Source of the DNA: Clostridia bacterium
GTDB taxonomy: Bacteria > Bacillota > Clostridia > Oscillospirales > CAG-272
NCBI GenBank assembly: GCA_017937135.1
Contig: JAGBEE010000013.1
Coordinates: 1-32,544, forward strand
DNA: 32,544 nt
Direction: 5' to 3'
In this document: piece by piece, positions 1 through 6,031 of the stretch
Position numbering within the stretch: the stretch's first letter is position 1
Layout of the letters: every line of letters starts with the position of its first letter
The notes under the pieces: model-generated
What the model saw: only the letters and a program-made list of their open reading frames with translations
Told to the model about the DNA's origin: nothing
Databases searched by the model: none
Program-made: the position numbers and the translations under genes

Positions 1-735
1 AACAGGAGTCCATCTTGCGGTAAGGGTGATATTGCCATAGCTACCCGTAGAAATCTCCGTTACTTTGGTTTCACCGTTATACCAACCGTCGAAGGTGTAG
101 CCGAGCTTCTCTAAATCTACAAGGGTAATAGTTTCGCTCTCAATGGTATAAGATATTGCGTTGCTATTATTGGCATCTTTCGTGTTTTCATAGGATATGC
201 TGTATGTAGCCACCTCATATTTTGCATATAACGTAATGGCGCCAGTCGACCCTTTGGATATGGTAGATACTTTATTGGTATAATCTTCGTCAGAATACCA
301 ACCCAAAAAATTATAGCCTTCTTTTTCTGCGTTAGAAAGAGCAAAATCATCCTCCACCGTGTACAGTGCAGGATTATTATGCGATCCACCATTTGCCTCA
401 TAGATTATATCATAAGAAATAAGGTCAAATTTTGCGTAGACAGACATATTGCTTGAAATGGGAGCATCAAGTAAAGAATTTGCAGAAAATGGTTTGCTCC
501 ATACATTTTCATCCCAATACCATCCATCAAAAGAATAACCTGTTTTAACAGGATCTTCCGGAATAGATATAACTTCTTGACCGCTTGTTCCTATGGTAGA
601 ATAATTCTCCCCGTCCACCTTGAAGGTTAAGTCAAAATTCTCAACTTTGTCACCACAGGCAACAAGTGAAAAAACGCTAAAAACAAGCATTATCAAGCAG
701 AGAACTATCGTCGTTAATCGTTTCTTGTTAATCAT
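1..735 (-). CDS. InlB/Listeria-Bacteroides repeat surface lipoprotein (C-terminus beyond window)
   Basis: This is a partial surface lipoprotein; 245 codons are visible and the reading frame is still open at base 1. A good AGGAGG site (745-750) sets the ATG at 733-735. The N-terminus is basic and hydrophobic and ends in a lipobox (L24-V25-A26-C27), so the protein should be lipid-anchored outside the membrane. After it come three repeats of about 70 residues, near residues 28-97, 98-168 and 169 onward, with the GYxFxGWY and YAKF/YAKY signatures of the InlB B-repeat (List_Bact_rpt) family. Such domains occur in adhesins and other surface proteins, so an adhesion or interaction role is inference. 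The only strong promoter seen upstream lies in the invertible segment 860-1034 and currently points away, so expression is probably phase variable. Confidence 0.85.
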   Translation of the reverse strand, partial: MINKKRLTTIVLCLIMLVFSVFSLVACGDKVENFDLTFKVDGENYSTIGTSGQEVISIPEDPVKTGYSFDGWYWDENVWSKPFSANSLLDAPISSNMSVYAKFDLISYDIIYEANGGSHNNPALYTVEDDFALSNAEKEGYNFLGWYSDEDYTNKVSTISKGSTGAITLYAKYEVATYSISYENTKDANNSNAISYTIESETITLVDLEKLGYTFDGWYNGETKVTEISTGSYGNITLTARWTPV

Positions 736-859
736 ATTTTGAAACCTCCTGATTCATTTTACATTGCTTTTGTTTAATTTTTGATTCTGAAATATATATT
801 ATCAACGTGTTTTCACACATTCGTTACCTCCTTATAGATGACTTATTTTCGTTTTATTT

Positions 860-886
860 GAACGCCTATTAGTGTAATAGGTGTTC
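860..886. repeat. Recombination site 1L
   Basis: The site has left arm GAACGCCTATT (860-870), core AGTGT (871-875) and right arm AATAGGTGTTC (876-886). The two arms are inverted copies of each other with one mismatch, the form of a tyrosine recombinase site. The core is the reverse complement of the core in site 1R. Confidence 0.8.
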
Positions 887-965
887 ACAAAACAGAGATT
901 TTATCACCTATTACCGCAAAAATGAACTTTAAGATGCAAAAAATTAAGATATTATAGGAAAAAAC

Positions 966-994
966 TTGAAATTCTAATTATATTATGATATAAT
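966..994 (+). promoter_or_regulatory. Sigma-A promoter inside invertible segment 1
   Basis: The -35 is TTGAAA (966-971) and the -10 is TATAAT (989-994), with a 17-bp spacer. It points right in this assembly and would be antisense to the gene at 1060-1527. After inversion it would drive the lipoprotein gene at 735. Confidence 0.8.
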
Positions 995-1007
995 TATTGT
1001 GTATTCC

Positions 1008-1034
1008 TACCGCCTATTACACTAATAGATGTTT
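1008..1034. repeat. Recombination site 1R
   Basis: Arms TACCGCCTATT (1008-1018) and AATAGATGTTT (1024-1034) surround core ACACT (1019-1023), which is the inverse of the site 1L core. The stretch CCTATTACACTAATAG is the exact reverse complement of the matching part of 1L. Confidence 0.8.
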
Positions 1035-1059
1035 GTTTAATCGCACCTGAAAAAGAGAG

Positions 1060-1527
1060 TTATTCTTCTTCAAGGGCGATATTTTTTATTTCTATTCCTT
1101 TCTTTTCTGCCTTTTTCAAGCAGACAGCTGCACCGCCGTTATCCCATTCCACGTATGCCACGAGAAGGTCGGAGTGTTCCACAAACCACTCGTTTCTCTT
1201 GGTGATGGCGGCTTTATGATGTATTCCATAGAGTTCTTCGGGATACCATATTTCATCGTAGAATTTTTCGAGACAATCCATATTTGCAACGGAATATGGA
1301 ATAACTAAAATCAAGCTGCTGTTTGCCGTGCCGTAGGCTTTCTGCCCCCTCTTGACAGCAGAAGCAACCATTGTGTCAAAATCTCCGTTTCGCCCGACAT
1401 AAAATTCCACATATTCTTTTTTGCGTAGTAGTTCGCTTATTATCCTGTCGAGTTGTTCTTCGACAAAGCGAAAACGGTCAATTTGCCTATGACCGATAAA
1501 GGAAACACGGTATATTTCTCCTATCAT
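1060..1527 (-). CDS. SLOG-family (DUF1273/YpsA-like) Rossmann-fold protein
   Basis: This 155-residue protein resembles the small SLOG family: an opening beta strand with FIGHR (residues 10-14), GRNGDFD (45-51) where a ligand-binding turn is expected, and a closing strand with DNGGA (129-133). SLOG folds bind nucleotides or nucleotide-derived ligands. The exact function is unknown. The ATG at 1525-1527 follows an AGGAAGG-type ribosome binding site. The only strong promoter upstream is in invertible segment 2, now pointing away, so the gene looks OFF in this assembly. No terminator is seen after its stop, so its transcript would run through segment 1 into the lipoprotein gene. Promoter 1 in its present orientation would make antisense RNA across this gene. 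Confidence 0.7.
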   Translation of the reverse strand: MIGEIYRVSFIGHRQIDRFRFVEEQLDRIISELLRKKEYVEFYVGRNGDFDTMVASAVKRGQKAYGTANSSLILVIPYSVANMDCLEKFYDEIWYPEELYGIHHKAAITKRNEWFVEHSDLLVAYVEWDNGGAAVCLKKAEKKGIEIKNIALEEE

Positions 1528-1575
1528 TTTCCGTTTCCTTCCTTCGTTATAGATGGATATTTTACACGCATAATT

Positions 1576-1602
1576 GTACGCCTATTGTTATAATAGGCGT
1601 AC
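1576..1602. repeat. Recombination site 2L
   Basis: Arm GTACGCCTATT (1576-1586), core GTTAT (1587-1591) and arm AATAGGCGTAC (1592-1602). The two 11-bp arms are perfect inverted copies. The arm motif CGCCTATT is the one used in sites 1L and 1R, but the core differs from theirs. Confidence 0.82.
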
Positions 1603-1673
1603 AAAAAATACATAAAAATTCACCTACAAATCGCATAATTGCCTGTTTTTCTTGCGATATATCCCCGAAAATA

Positions 1674-1702
1674 TTGACATATCCCTATAAATGTGATATA
1701 AT
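1674..1702 (+). promoter_or_regulatory. Consensus sigma-A promoter inside invertible segment 2
   Basis: The -35 is TTGACA (1674-1679) and the -10 is TATAAT (1697-1702), with a 17-bp spacer; both hexamers are perfect. It points right, away from the SLOG gene and antisense to the recombinase. Confidence 0.85.
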
Positions 1703-1704
1703 AT

Positions 1705-1731
1705 ATCCCACTATTATAACAATAGATGCTG
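1705..1731. repeat. Recombination site 2R
   Basis: Arms ATCCCACTATT (1705-1715) and AATAGATGCTG (1721-1731) surround core ATAAC (1716-1720), the inverse of the 2L core. Its outer arm shares AATAGATG with site 1R. It ends 10 bp before the recombinase stop codon. Confidence 0.78.
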
Positions 1732-1740
1732 AATAAGGTT

Positions 1741-2670
1741 TTACAACAATTTGCCGAGTTTGTTCATCATCTCTTTCTTGTGTTCCATAAGCGAGTGAAC
1801 ATAGCGGTTAAGGGTTACGGTTGGATTCTTATGCCCGAGTATCTCGGACAGCGTTTTCACGTCCATTCCGCATTCCAGGGCGCGCGTTGCAAAGGTGTGG
1901 CGCAGAGAATGAAAGCCCCGATGCGGTATATCGAGATTCTTCTGCAACGTAGCAAAGGTGCGTTGGTATGATCTGATTGAAATGGGTTTTTCGCCATTCG
2001 ATACAATGTATATCGAGTGGCTTTTCTTTTTAGCTTCACGGAGCAGAGGCATAAACTGTTTCGGGAGAGGGATTGTTCGGATGGAGGATTGTGTTTTCGG
2101 TATATCCGTTATTCTTCCGAATGTACCGTCCTGATTCTTTCCGTCATGGCAGGTCTTGTTCACTCGTAATTCGCCCTTTACGAAGTCAATGTCCGTCCAT
2201 TCAAGTGCAAGCAATTCGCCTATTCGGAGTCCTGTATATAGGCACAGGAAAACCCCGAACAGCTTCGGCTTGTCCTTGCCCATGATATACTGTTCCATCT
2301 TCTTTTGCTCGGCAGAAGAAAAACACTCAACCTTCTTTTCGCCCGTTTTAGGTCGCTTGATTTTATCTGCCGTGTAATCGTTCATATAACCGAGTGCGTA
2401 TGCCGTCTTTAGCGAATTCTGCATCACCGTGATGATTGCGTTTACAGAGTTCGGGGATAGCCCCTTTCCGGTCTTTAAGTTTCCGCTATTGAGTAGTTCC
2501 GTCACAAAGCATTGGAGCGTAAACGGTGTGAGTTCGTTGAGTTCAAGCTCTCCGAGCTTCGGGATAATGTGTTGATTCACGATCTCGCTGTACCGTGTGT
2601 ATGTCCTTTGCTTTGAGGACGGCTGAATATAATTATTGAGCCAATTGATGAGCCATTCTTGATATTTCAT
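1741..2670 (-). CDS. Tyrosine recombinase/integrase, probable promoter invertase
   Basis: The 309-residue protein has a SAM-like core-binding domain (about 1-105) and a tyrosine recombinase catalytic domain (about 115-300). All catalytic residues are present: R149 (TGLRIGE), K192, H254 and R257 (HSLRHTF), H280 (LGHKN) and nucleophile Y290. It lacks the extra N-terminal arm-binding domain of many phage integrases. The ATG follows an AAAGGAG site. The stop lies 10 bp from recombination site 2R, and four sites with shared arms lie within 0.9 kb, so it is the likely enzyme inverting both promoter segments. That is inference: an integrase of the neighbouring degenerate element is the alternative, and both could be true. 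Promoter 2, as now oriented, would produce antisense RNA over its 3' end. Confidence 0.9.
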   Translation of the reverse strand: MKYQEWLINWLNNYIQPSSKQRTYTRYSEIVNQHIIPKLGELELNELTPFTLQCFVTELLNSGNLKTGKGLSPNSVNAIITVMQNSLKTAYALGYMNDYTADKIKRPKTGEKKVECFSSAEQKKMEQYIMGKDKPKLFGVFLCLYTGLRIGELLALEWTDIDFVKGELRVNKTCHDGKNQDGTFGRITDIPKTQSSIRTIPLPKQFMPLLREAKKKSHSIYIVSNGEKPISIRSYQRTFATLQKNLDIPHRGFHSLRHTFATRALECGMDVKTLSEILGHKNPTVTLNRYVHSLMEHKKEMMNKLGKLL

Positions 2671-2889
2671 TGCTGTTCTCCTTTACGTTGATTTTTTGTG
2701 GGCGAATGGGCGAATTTTAATAATAATATTTTACACCTACGCGCAGAAAAAGGCTTGTTCTTTATGTGTACGGCAGAAAGAAAAAAGGTATTGAATTTGC
2801 ATCAACGCCTTTTCTTCTCGTCCGTATTTGCTTTTAAGAAAGCCTCTCTAATAAAAACCTATATATCTTCTTTTCTGCTGTAATCTCTT

Positions 2890-2967
2890 AAAGTGGGTAG
2901 TTCACTTTCTCCTACCATGATGACAGGTACCACCTGCCACCGTATAGGCAGGCTACGCCCTTGGTAG
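2890..2967. other. Hairpin-rich segment, possible structured RNA
   Basis: AAAGTG/CACTTT (2890-2895, 2903-2908) forms a first stem. CTACCA/TGGTAG (2912-2917, 2962-2967) encloses two overlapping alternatives: CAGGT/ACCTG (2924-2928, 2932-2936) or CCTGCC/GGCAGG (2933-2938, 2947-2952). The last two exclude each other, as in a switch. The strand and function are not known. Confidence 0.35.
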
Positions 2968-2999
2968 TGAAGTATAAAATTTCGAGTAATTCCTTGCAA

Positions 3000-3045
3000 C
3001 CCACATTGAAGACCACAGATTTTTCTTTGTATTGTGGGCGTTTTT
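3000..3045 (+). terminator. Possible plus-strand terminator
   Basis: CCCACA (3000-3005) or CCACA (3013-3017) can pair with TGTGGG (3033-3038), followed by five T. It would end a transcript covering the hairpin-rich segment on the plus strand. The stem is short. Confidence 0.35.
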
Positions 3046-3338
3046 CATTTTTAACCCATAGTACCGACTCCATAGGTCATTTACCGACCCACAGTTAATT
3101 TCGGGGAAAAAGTGCGAAAATCCCTTGAAAACAGTCGGCGTTGCCGTCTGTTGTGATGTGCGGCAAGGCGTTTACGACCCAGACGCTTTAACCTGCTTGA
3201 TTTTCGACCCTGCAAAAATCAGAGTTTTTGCTCTCGATCCGTGCTTTCCACACCGTCCGAATTTTGCCCTCATTTTGCCGTTTTCTCGGTCTTTCGGTAC
3301 TACCTCTGCCGAGGGCGTTCTTGTGCTGTTTTGGTCTT

Positions 3339-3366
3339 AAAAAACGCACAGGCTCTGTGCGTTTTC
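3339..3366. terminator. Bidirectional terminator after the 115-residue gene
   Basis: The stem ACGCACAG (3344-3351) pairs with CTGTGCGT (3355-3362) over a 3-base loop, flanked by A and T runs. It lies just past the stop codon of the minus-strand gene at 3374. Confidence 0.75.
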
Positions 3367-3373
3367 CGTTTCC

Positions 3374-3721
3374 TTATTCGTTTAGTTGGGTGTTTGCCTT
3401 ACCCCTGCGACCATTTCGCAAATTTGCCCGAATGTCATCAGCATTTTGAACGGCTCTCGCTGCCTCAAGTCGTTTTGCAAGAGCGGTTTGTTCTTCCTCG
3501 CTAATATCCCCACGGAAGATAATCGTTAGGTATTTCTTCGGGAAAATATAGGTCACACCGCCGTATTTGTTCGTTGCTTTTAGACGGTATAGATCGGGGT
3601 GCTTTTCCATCGCCATCTTGAGCTTCTTTTTTAGTTTTGCGTTGTGCGTATAGACTTCCGCTGCGCTTTCACCCTCGTTAAAGAGGATGATGGTTTCCTG
3701 TTCAATTCTTGTAAGATTCAT
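3374..3721 (-). CDS. Small conserved mobile-element protein, function unknown
   Basis: This 115-residue protein opens with MNLTRIEQETIILFNEGE and has a KKYLTI(I)F segment and a basic C-terminus. It resembles small conserved proteins often carried by Firmicutes integrative and conjugative elements and sometimes mislabelled as chaperones. No function can be assigned. It has no signal peptide or membrane segment, so it should be cytoplasmic. An AGGAGG site precedes the ATG and a strong hairpin follows the stop. A second hairpin lies 25-58 bases upstream of the start. It is probably a leftover of an element next to tRNA-Ser. The family memory is from general knowledge and was not searched. Confidence 0.65.
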   Translation of the reverse strand: MNLTRIEQETIILFNEGESAAEVYTHNAKLKKKLKMAMEKHPDLYRLKATNKYGGVTYIFPKKYLTIIFRGDISEEEQTALAKRLEAARAVQNADDIRANLRNGRRGKANTQLNE

Positions 3722-3745
3722 TTTCTTTCCTCCTGTTTTTTGAAA

Positions 3746-3779
3746 TAAAAAAAGCCGAGGATATTTCTATCACTCGACT
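3746..3779 (-). terminator. Terminator or attenuator upstream of the 115-residue gene
   Basis: On the minus strand GTCGAG (3778-3773) pairs with CTCGGC (3759-3754), followed by a run of seven T. It could end upstream read-through or act as a leader attenuator for the gene starting at 3721. Confidence 0.45.
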
Positions 3780-3925
3780 CAATATGTCTTATTAAATTTT
3801 TTGTTTTCGGGTAGAGCTTTGGGGGCGATTTTTGTTCTCACGGGAGTTCAAATCTATTCAGTATCGGGAAATATCCGCTTTTCATCTACAAAATCGAACT
3901 GTAAAAATCCGCCCCTTAAAAAGCA

Positions 3926-3952
3926 AAAATCCCTTGAAAAATCAAGGGATTT
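3926..3952. terminator. Terminator downstream of tRNA-Ser
   Basis: An 11-bp perfect stem, AAATCCCTTGA (3927-3937) with TCAAGGGATTT (3942-3952), has a 4-base loop. On the minus strand it is followed by T-rich sequence, 31 bases past the tRNA 3' end. Confidence 0.75.
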
Positions 3953-3982
3953 GCGGACGATATCTTTTTCATCGCCCTTTTA

Positions 3983-4070
3983 TGGCGCAGGAAGAGGGAT
4001 TCGAACCCCCGTGGCTTTTGGCCTAACGGTTTTCAAGACCGCCTCGTTGTGACCGCTTCGATATTCCTGC
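3983..4070 (-). tRNA. tRNA-Ser (anticodon UGA)
   Basis: The minus strand reads acceptor GCAGGAA, then anticodon loop CTTGAAA closed by GCGGT/ACCGT, a long variable arm typical of serine, T-loop GGTTCGAATCC, the acceptor return TTCCTGC, a discriminator G and an encoded CCA (3983-3985). The anticodon TGA is at 4033-4035, reading UCA and related serine codons. Length is 88 bases including CCA. A terminator follows at 3926-3952. The 5' end is part of a large palindrome. Confidence 0.93.
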
Positions 4071-4105
4071 ATATATGAATGCTTCTACGCATTCATATAT
4101 GCAGG
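4066..4105. repeat. 17-bp-arm perfect palindrome overlapping the tRNA-Ser 5' end
   Basis: CCTGCATATATGAATGC (4066-4082) is the exact reverse complement of 4089-4105, with a 6-base loop. The first five bases belong to the mature tRNA, so in a precursor the leader could pair with the acceptor strand. Confidence 0.85.
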
Positions 4106-4147
4106 GCAAAGAGATGTGGCTTGTGAATTTATTTCACAATTCGCTTC
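4081..4147. repeat. 67-bp direct repeat, copy 1
   Basis: Matches 4259-4325 at 65 of 67 bases, with a period of 178 bp. It begins inside the tRNA-proximal palindrome and contains a TTGTGAA/TTCACAA hairpin. Confidence 0.9.
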
Positions 4148-4258
4148 GTATGCGAGGCTATATCGTCTGGGAGCTCGCTCACAAGCGATAGCCGATGCAC
4201 AAAGCTCTGCTTTGCTATTCCTGTAATGATGCGTATGCATTATTTGTTTTTTTATTTT

Positions 4259-4325
4259 GCTTCTACGCATTCATATATGCAGGGCAAAGAGATGTGGCTT
4301 GTGAATTTATTTCACAACTTGCTTC
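4259..4325. repeat. 67-bp direct repeat, copy 2
   Basis: Near-identical partner of 4081-4147 with two substitutions near the right end. Only half of the palindrome is present here. It suggests a segmental duplication or a small REP/MITE-like element. Confidence 0.9.
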
Positions 4326-4611
4326 TTTACTGCTTTTTATGATGCGTTTAGCATTATTTTTGCTATCTTTTTCAAAATTGCATAGATATGATAGCATATT
4401 TTTTGTTCTGTGTCAATATGTTTTTTTAATTATTTTATTTTGTCTCATTTGCTTTTATAATTTCAAAGCCTGTGTGTTGACTTTACTTAACAAACATAAC
4501 AAAATATTTTTAATGCGACAAAACTCGTGTTGGTGTTGATATTATATTGGGTTTTTGATTCAACAAATAAAATTTCACCCGCTTTTTATTAAAACGTATT
4601 ATAACGTTATA

Positions 4612-4640
4612 TTGCAAATTCCTTTTGCGTATGATATAAT
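4612..4640 (+). promoter_or_regulatory. Promoter of the 7-TM protein gene
   Basis: The -35 is TTGCAA (4612-4617) and the -10 is TATAAT (4635-4640) with a 17-bp spacer, 47 bases before the chosen start codon. Confidence 0.65.
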
Positions 4641-4687
4641 TTTCATGGAATAATGCATTAAGCAACCTTATTAAATTGGAGGAATTC

Positions 4688-5947
4688 ATGAAAGAAGACT
4701 TTTATTATAAGCTCAAGGAACTCTTTGCTGAAATTCGCCTTGTTTTCCAAGAAAGTATTTTGGATAATAGCAAGCTAAATGCACTTACGAATAATCTAAA
4801 GACGTCGAGAAAGCATATTTTAAAACATGCCAAGAAAAAAGAGCGTACGCTGTTACTCTATTGCATAGACACTCTTTTTGAAGTAATAAAAGAGAACAAC
4901 AAGGAAAAAATATCTAATTTTGCAGATTTAGCTCATAATATTCCTGATATATATTTGGGCAAACGCAATTTTTATTCTTTTCACGAGGAAATCAAACTAT
5001 TTAGAGAAAAATACGGTGAAGCTTATTTCAAGAATATGAATAATATTTATCCTTATTTTTCTAAAAAAGCTCCTAAGAACGCATTACAATTCTTCTTTCC
5101 AGAATCCGACGAAGCCTTCAAAGAACAGCATCCGGTTGGATATTGGATATTGGTTATCTGTGGTATAACGGCCTTTCTTCTTCCTTTAATTATTTTCTCT
5201 ATATACATATCCCATTTTGATCAGGACCAAGGCGTTGGTGGATGGCCAGCGCTTGCTATTGTAGGGTGCTTGATTATAGGCATTGGCCTTTTCAATATAG
5301 TTGCTGCTTTTATTCATCAGTATCTTGGCCATAAATTAACCGCAATTTGTTTGCTTGGTGGCAGCGCTCTCGTCGCGCTTTCAATATTTATGGTGAATAA
5401 TCCACATCTTTATAACCAAAATGTTTCTATTTATTATTTTGTTTCTCTTTTTATGATGCTTTTACCTGCTCTTTTCTATGTATATTTTCGTTTTAGCGTT
5501 GGCTCTTGGCTGAAACGCTCGCGACGCATCAGTAATTCAAAATTTGAAAATTTAACCAAGGGCAAGAAAAACTTTTGGTGGTACGTAGCATTACATAAAG
5601 AAGTGAATTTAGGTATTCTTTATTATATAAATAAAGCTTTTACAATTCTTTATGTATCGCTTTTTGCTCTAACCTTGCTTACAGGTCTTATAAAGGAAAT
5701 GTCCTTGATTCTTTGCCCCTTGAATATTTTACTTTACCTGCTAACGGCGTTTATGGTTATATTTTCAAGGATTCAAGATAATTTGGATTTTCACAAAAAA
5801 CCGTTTGTTATTTTTGCAAGAAGCAGAAATAAAGGAATAGATTCTATCATATTTGACTTGTTTGCTGTGTTTTTTGTTTTAGCAATGGCTTATGTAAATT
5901 TAATGCTTGCCACAAGTATTTGGGGAATAGAATTGCCACATTTTTAA
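4688..5947 (+). CDS. Polytopic membrane protein, function unknown
   Basis: The 419-residue protein is not recognised. Residues 1-145 are hydrophilic and helical, followed by about seven membrane segments near 152-175, 186-209, 217-236, 248-269, 316-335, 340-360 and 385-408. A basic loop of about 45 residues lies between the fourth and fifth. I chose ATG 4688 because GGAGG (4678-4682) lies five bases upstream. A longer frame from TTG 4676 would overlap that ribosome binding site. It has its own promoter (4612-4640). The next gene starts 84 bases after its stop and could be cotranscribed, since no hairpin is seen between them. No catalytic motif or transporter signature is visible, so transport or signalling would be guesswork. 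Confidence 0.75.
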   Translation: MKEDFYYKLKELFAEIRLVFQESILDNSKLNALTNNLKTSRKHILKHAKKKERTLLLYCIDTLFEVIKENNKEKISNFADLAHNIPDIYLGKRNFYSFHEEIKLFREKYGEAYFKNMNNIYPYFSKKAPKNALQFFFPESDEAFKEQHPVGYWILVICGITAFLLPLIIFSIYISHFDQDQGVGGWPALAIVGCLIIGIGLFNIVAAFIHQYLGHKLTAICLLGGSALVALSIFMVNNPHLYNQNVSIYYFVSLFMMLLPALFYVYFRFSVGSWLKRSRRISNSKFENLTKGKKNFWWYVALHKEVNLGILYYINKAFTILYVSLFALTLLTGLIKEMSLILCPLNILLYLLTAFMVIFSRIQDNLDFHKKPFVIFARSRNKGIDSIIFDLFAVFFVLAMAYVNLMLATSIWGIELPHF

Positions 5948-6031
5948 CTTTAACATATGTGTAATTCTATATATTGCCATTCTTAACAAATCCCACAATG
6001 TGCATAAATTTTAAAAAATTCGGAGGTTTCT

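Larger units (their letters stand above)
860..1034. other. Invertible promoter segment 1 (currently OFF for the lipoprotein)
   Basis: A 175-bp segment is bounded by two inverted 27-bp sites (860-886 and 1008-1034) and encloses a consensus-like promoter pointing right, away from the lipoprotein gene. Inverting the segment would place the -10 element at about 900-905, reading left into the gene that starts at 735. This is the layout of known invertible promoters. The 736-1059 interval contains no gene. Confidence 0.82.
1576..1731. other. Invertible promoter segment 2 (currently OFF for the SLOG gene)
   Basis: A 156-bp segment between inverted sites 2L and 2R fills the gap between the SLOG gene and the recombinase gene. 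It carries a consensus promoter pointing right, into the 3' end of the recombinase gene (antisense). On inversion the -10 would fall at about 1605-1610, reading left into the SLOG gene at 1527. Three ATATCCC copies (1659-1665, 1679-1685, 1703-1709) surround the promoter elements and could be operators. Confidence 0.82.
2671..3373. other. Non-coding, G+C-richer remnant of an integrative element
   Basis: No convincing gene is seen in these 700 bases. Frames on both strands lack good start signals or are short. The base composition is visibly richer in G+C than the housekeeping genes. The stretch holds a hairpin-rich segment (2890-2967), a possible plus-strand terminator (3000-3045) and the strong hairpin at 3339-3366. 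It is most simply decayed mobile-element DNA. Confidence 0.5.
4071..4611. other. Gene-free, AT-rich repeat region
   Basis: No supported gene is seen. The left part holds the palindrome, a duplicated 67-bp element and several hairpins. One is GGCTAT...ATAGCC around 4155-4193, another TTGTGAA/TTCACAA within each copy. The right part (about 4330-4610) is simple AT-rich DNA leading to the promoter at 4612. Confidence 0.6.

Noticed and set aside
1726-1971. Plus-strand frame of 81 codons starting inside recombination site 2R
   Set aside because: It is antisense to the conserved C-terminus of the recombinase, has no ribosome binding site and no recognisable protein.
2912-3004. Minus-strand frame of about 30 codons (GTG start) overlapping the hairpin-rich segment
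   Set aside because: It has no ribosome binding site and no ATG. The wider open frame up to about 3168 also lacks a start. Not enough to call a gene.
3125-3504. Several plus-strand frames of 70-90 codons in the G+C-richer remnant
   Set aside because: They overlap each other in different frames, cross the terminator hairpin or run antisense to the 115-residue gene, and look like no known protein.
3825-3870. T-loop-like GTTCAAATC, suggesting a second tRNA
   Set aside because: The flanking bases do not form a T-stem and no acceptor or anticodon arm is present.
4676-4687. TTG start adding four residues to the 7-TM protein
   Set aside because: It overlaps the GGAGG ribosome binding site that serves ATG 4688.
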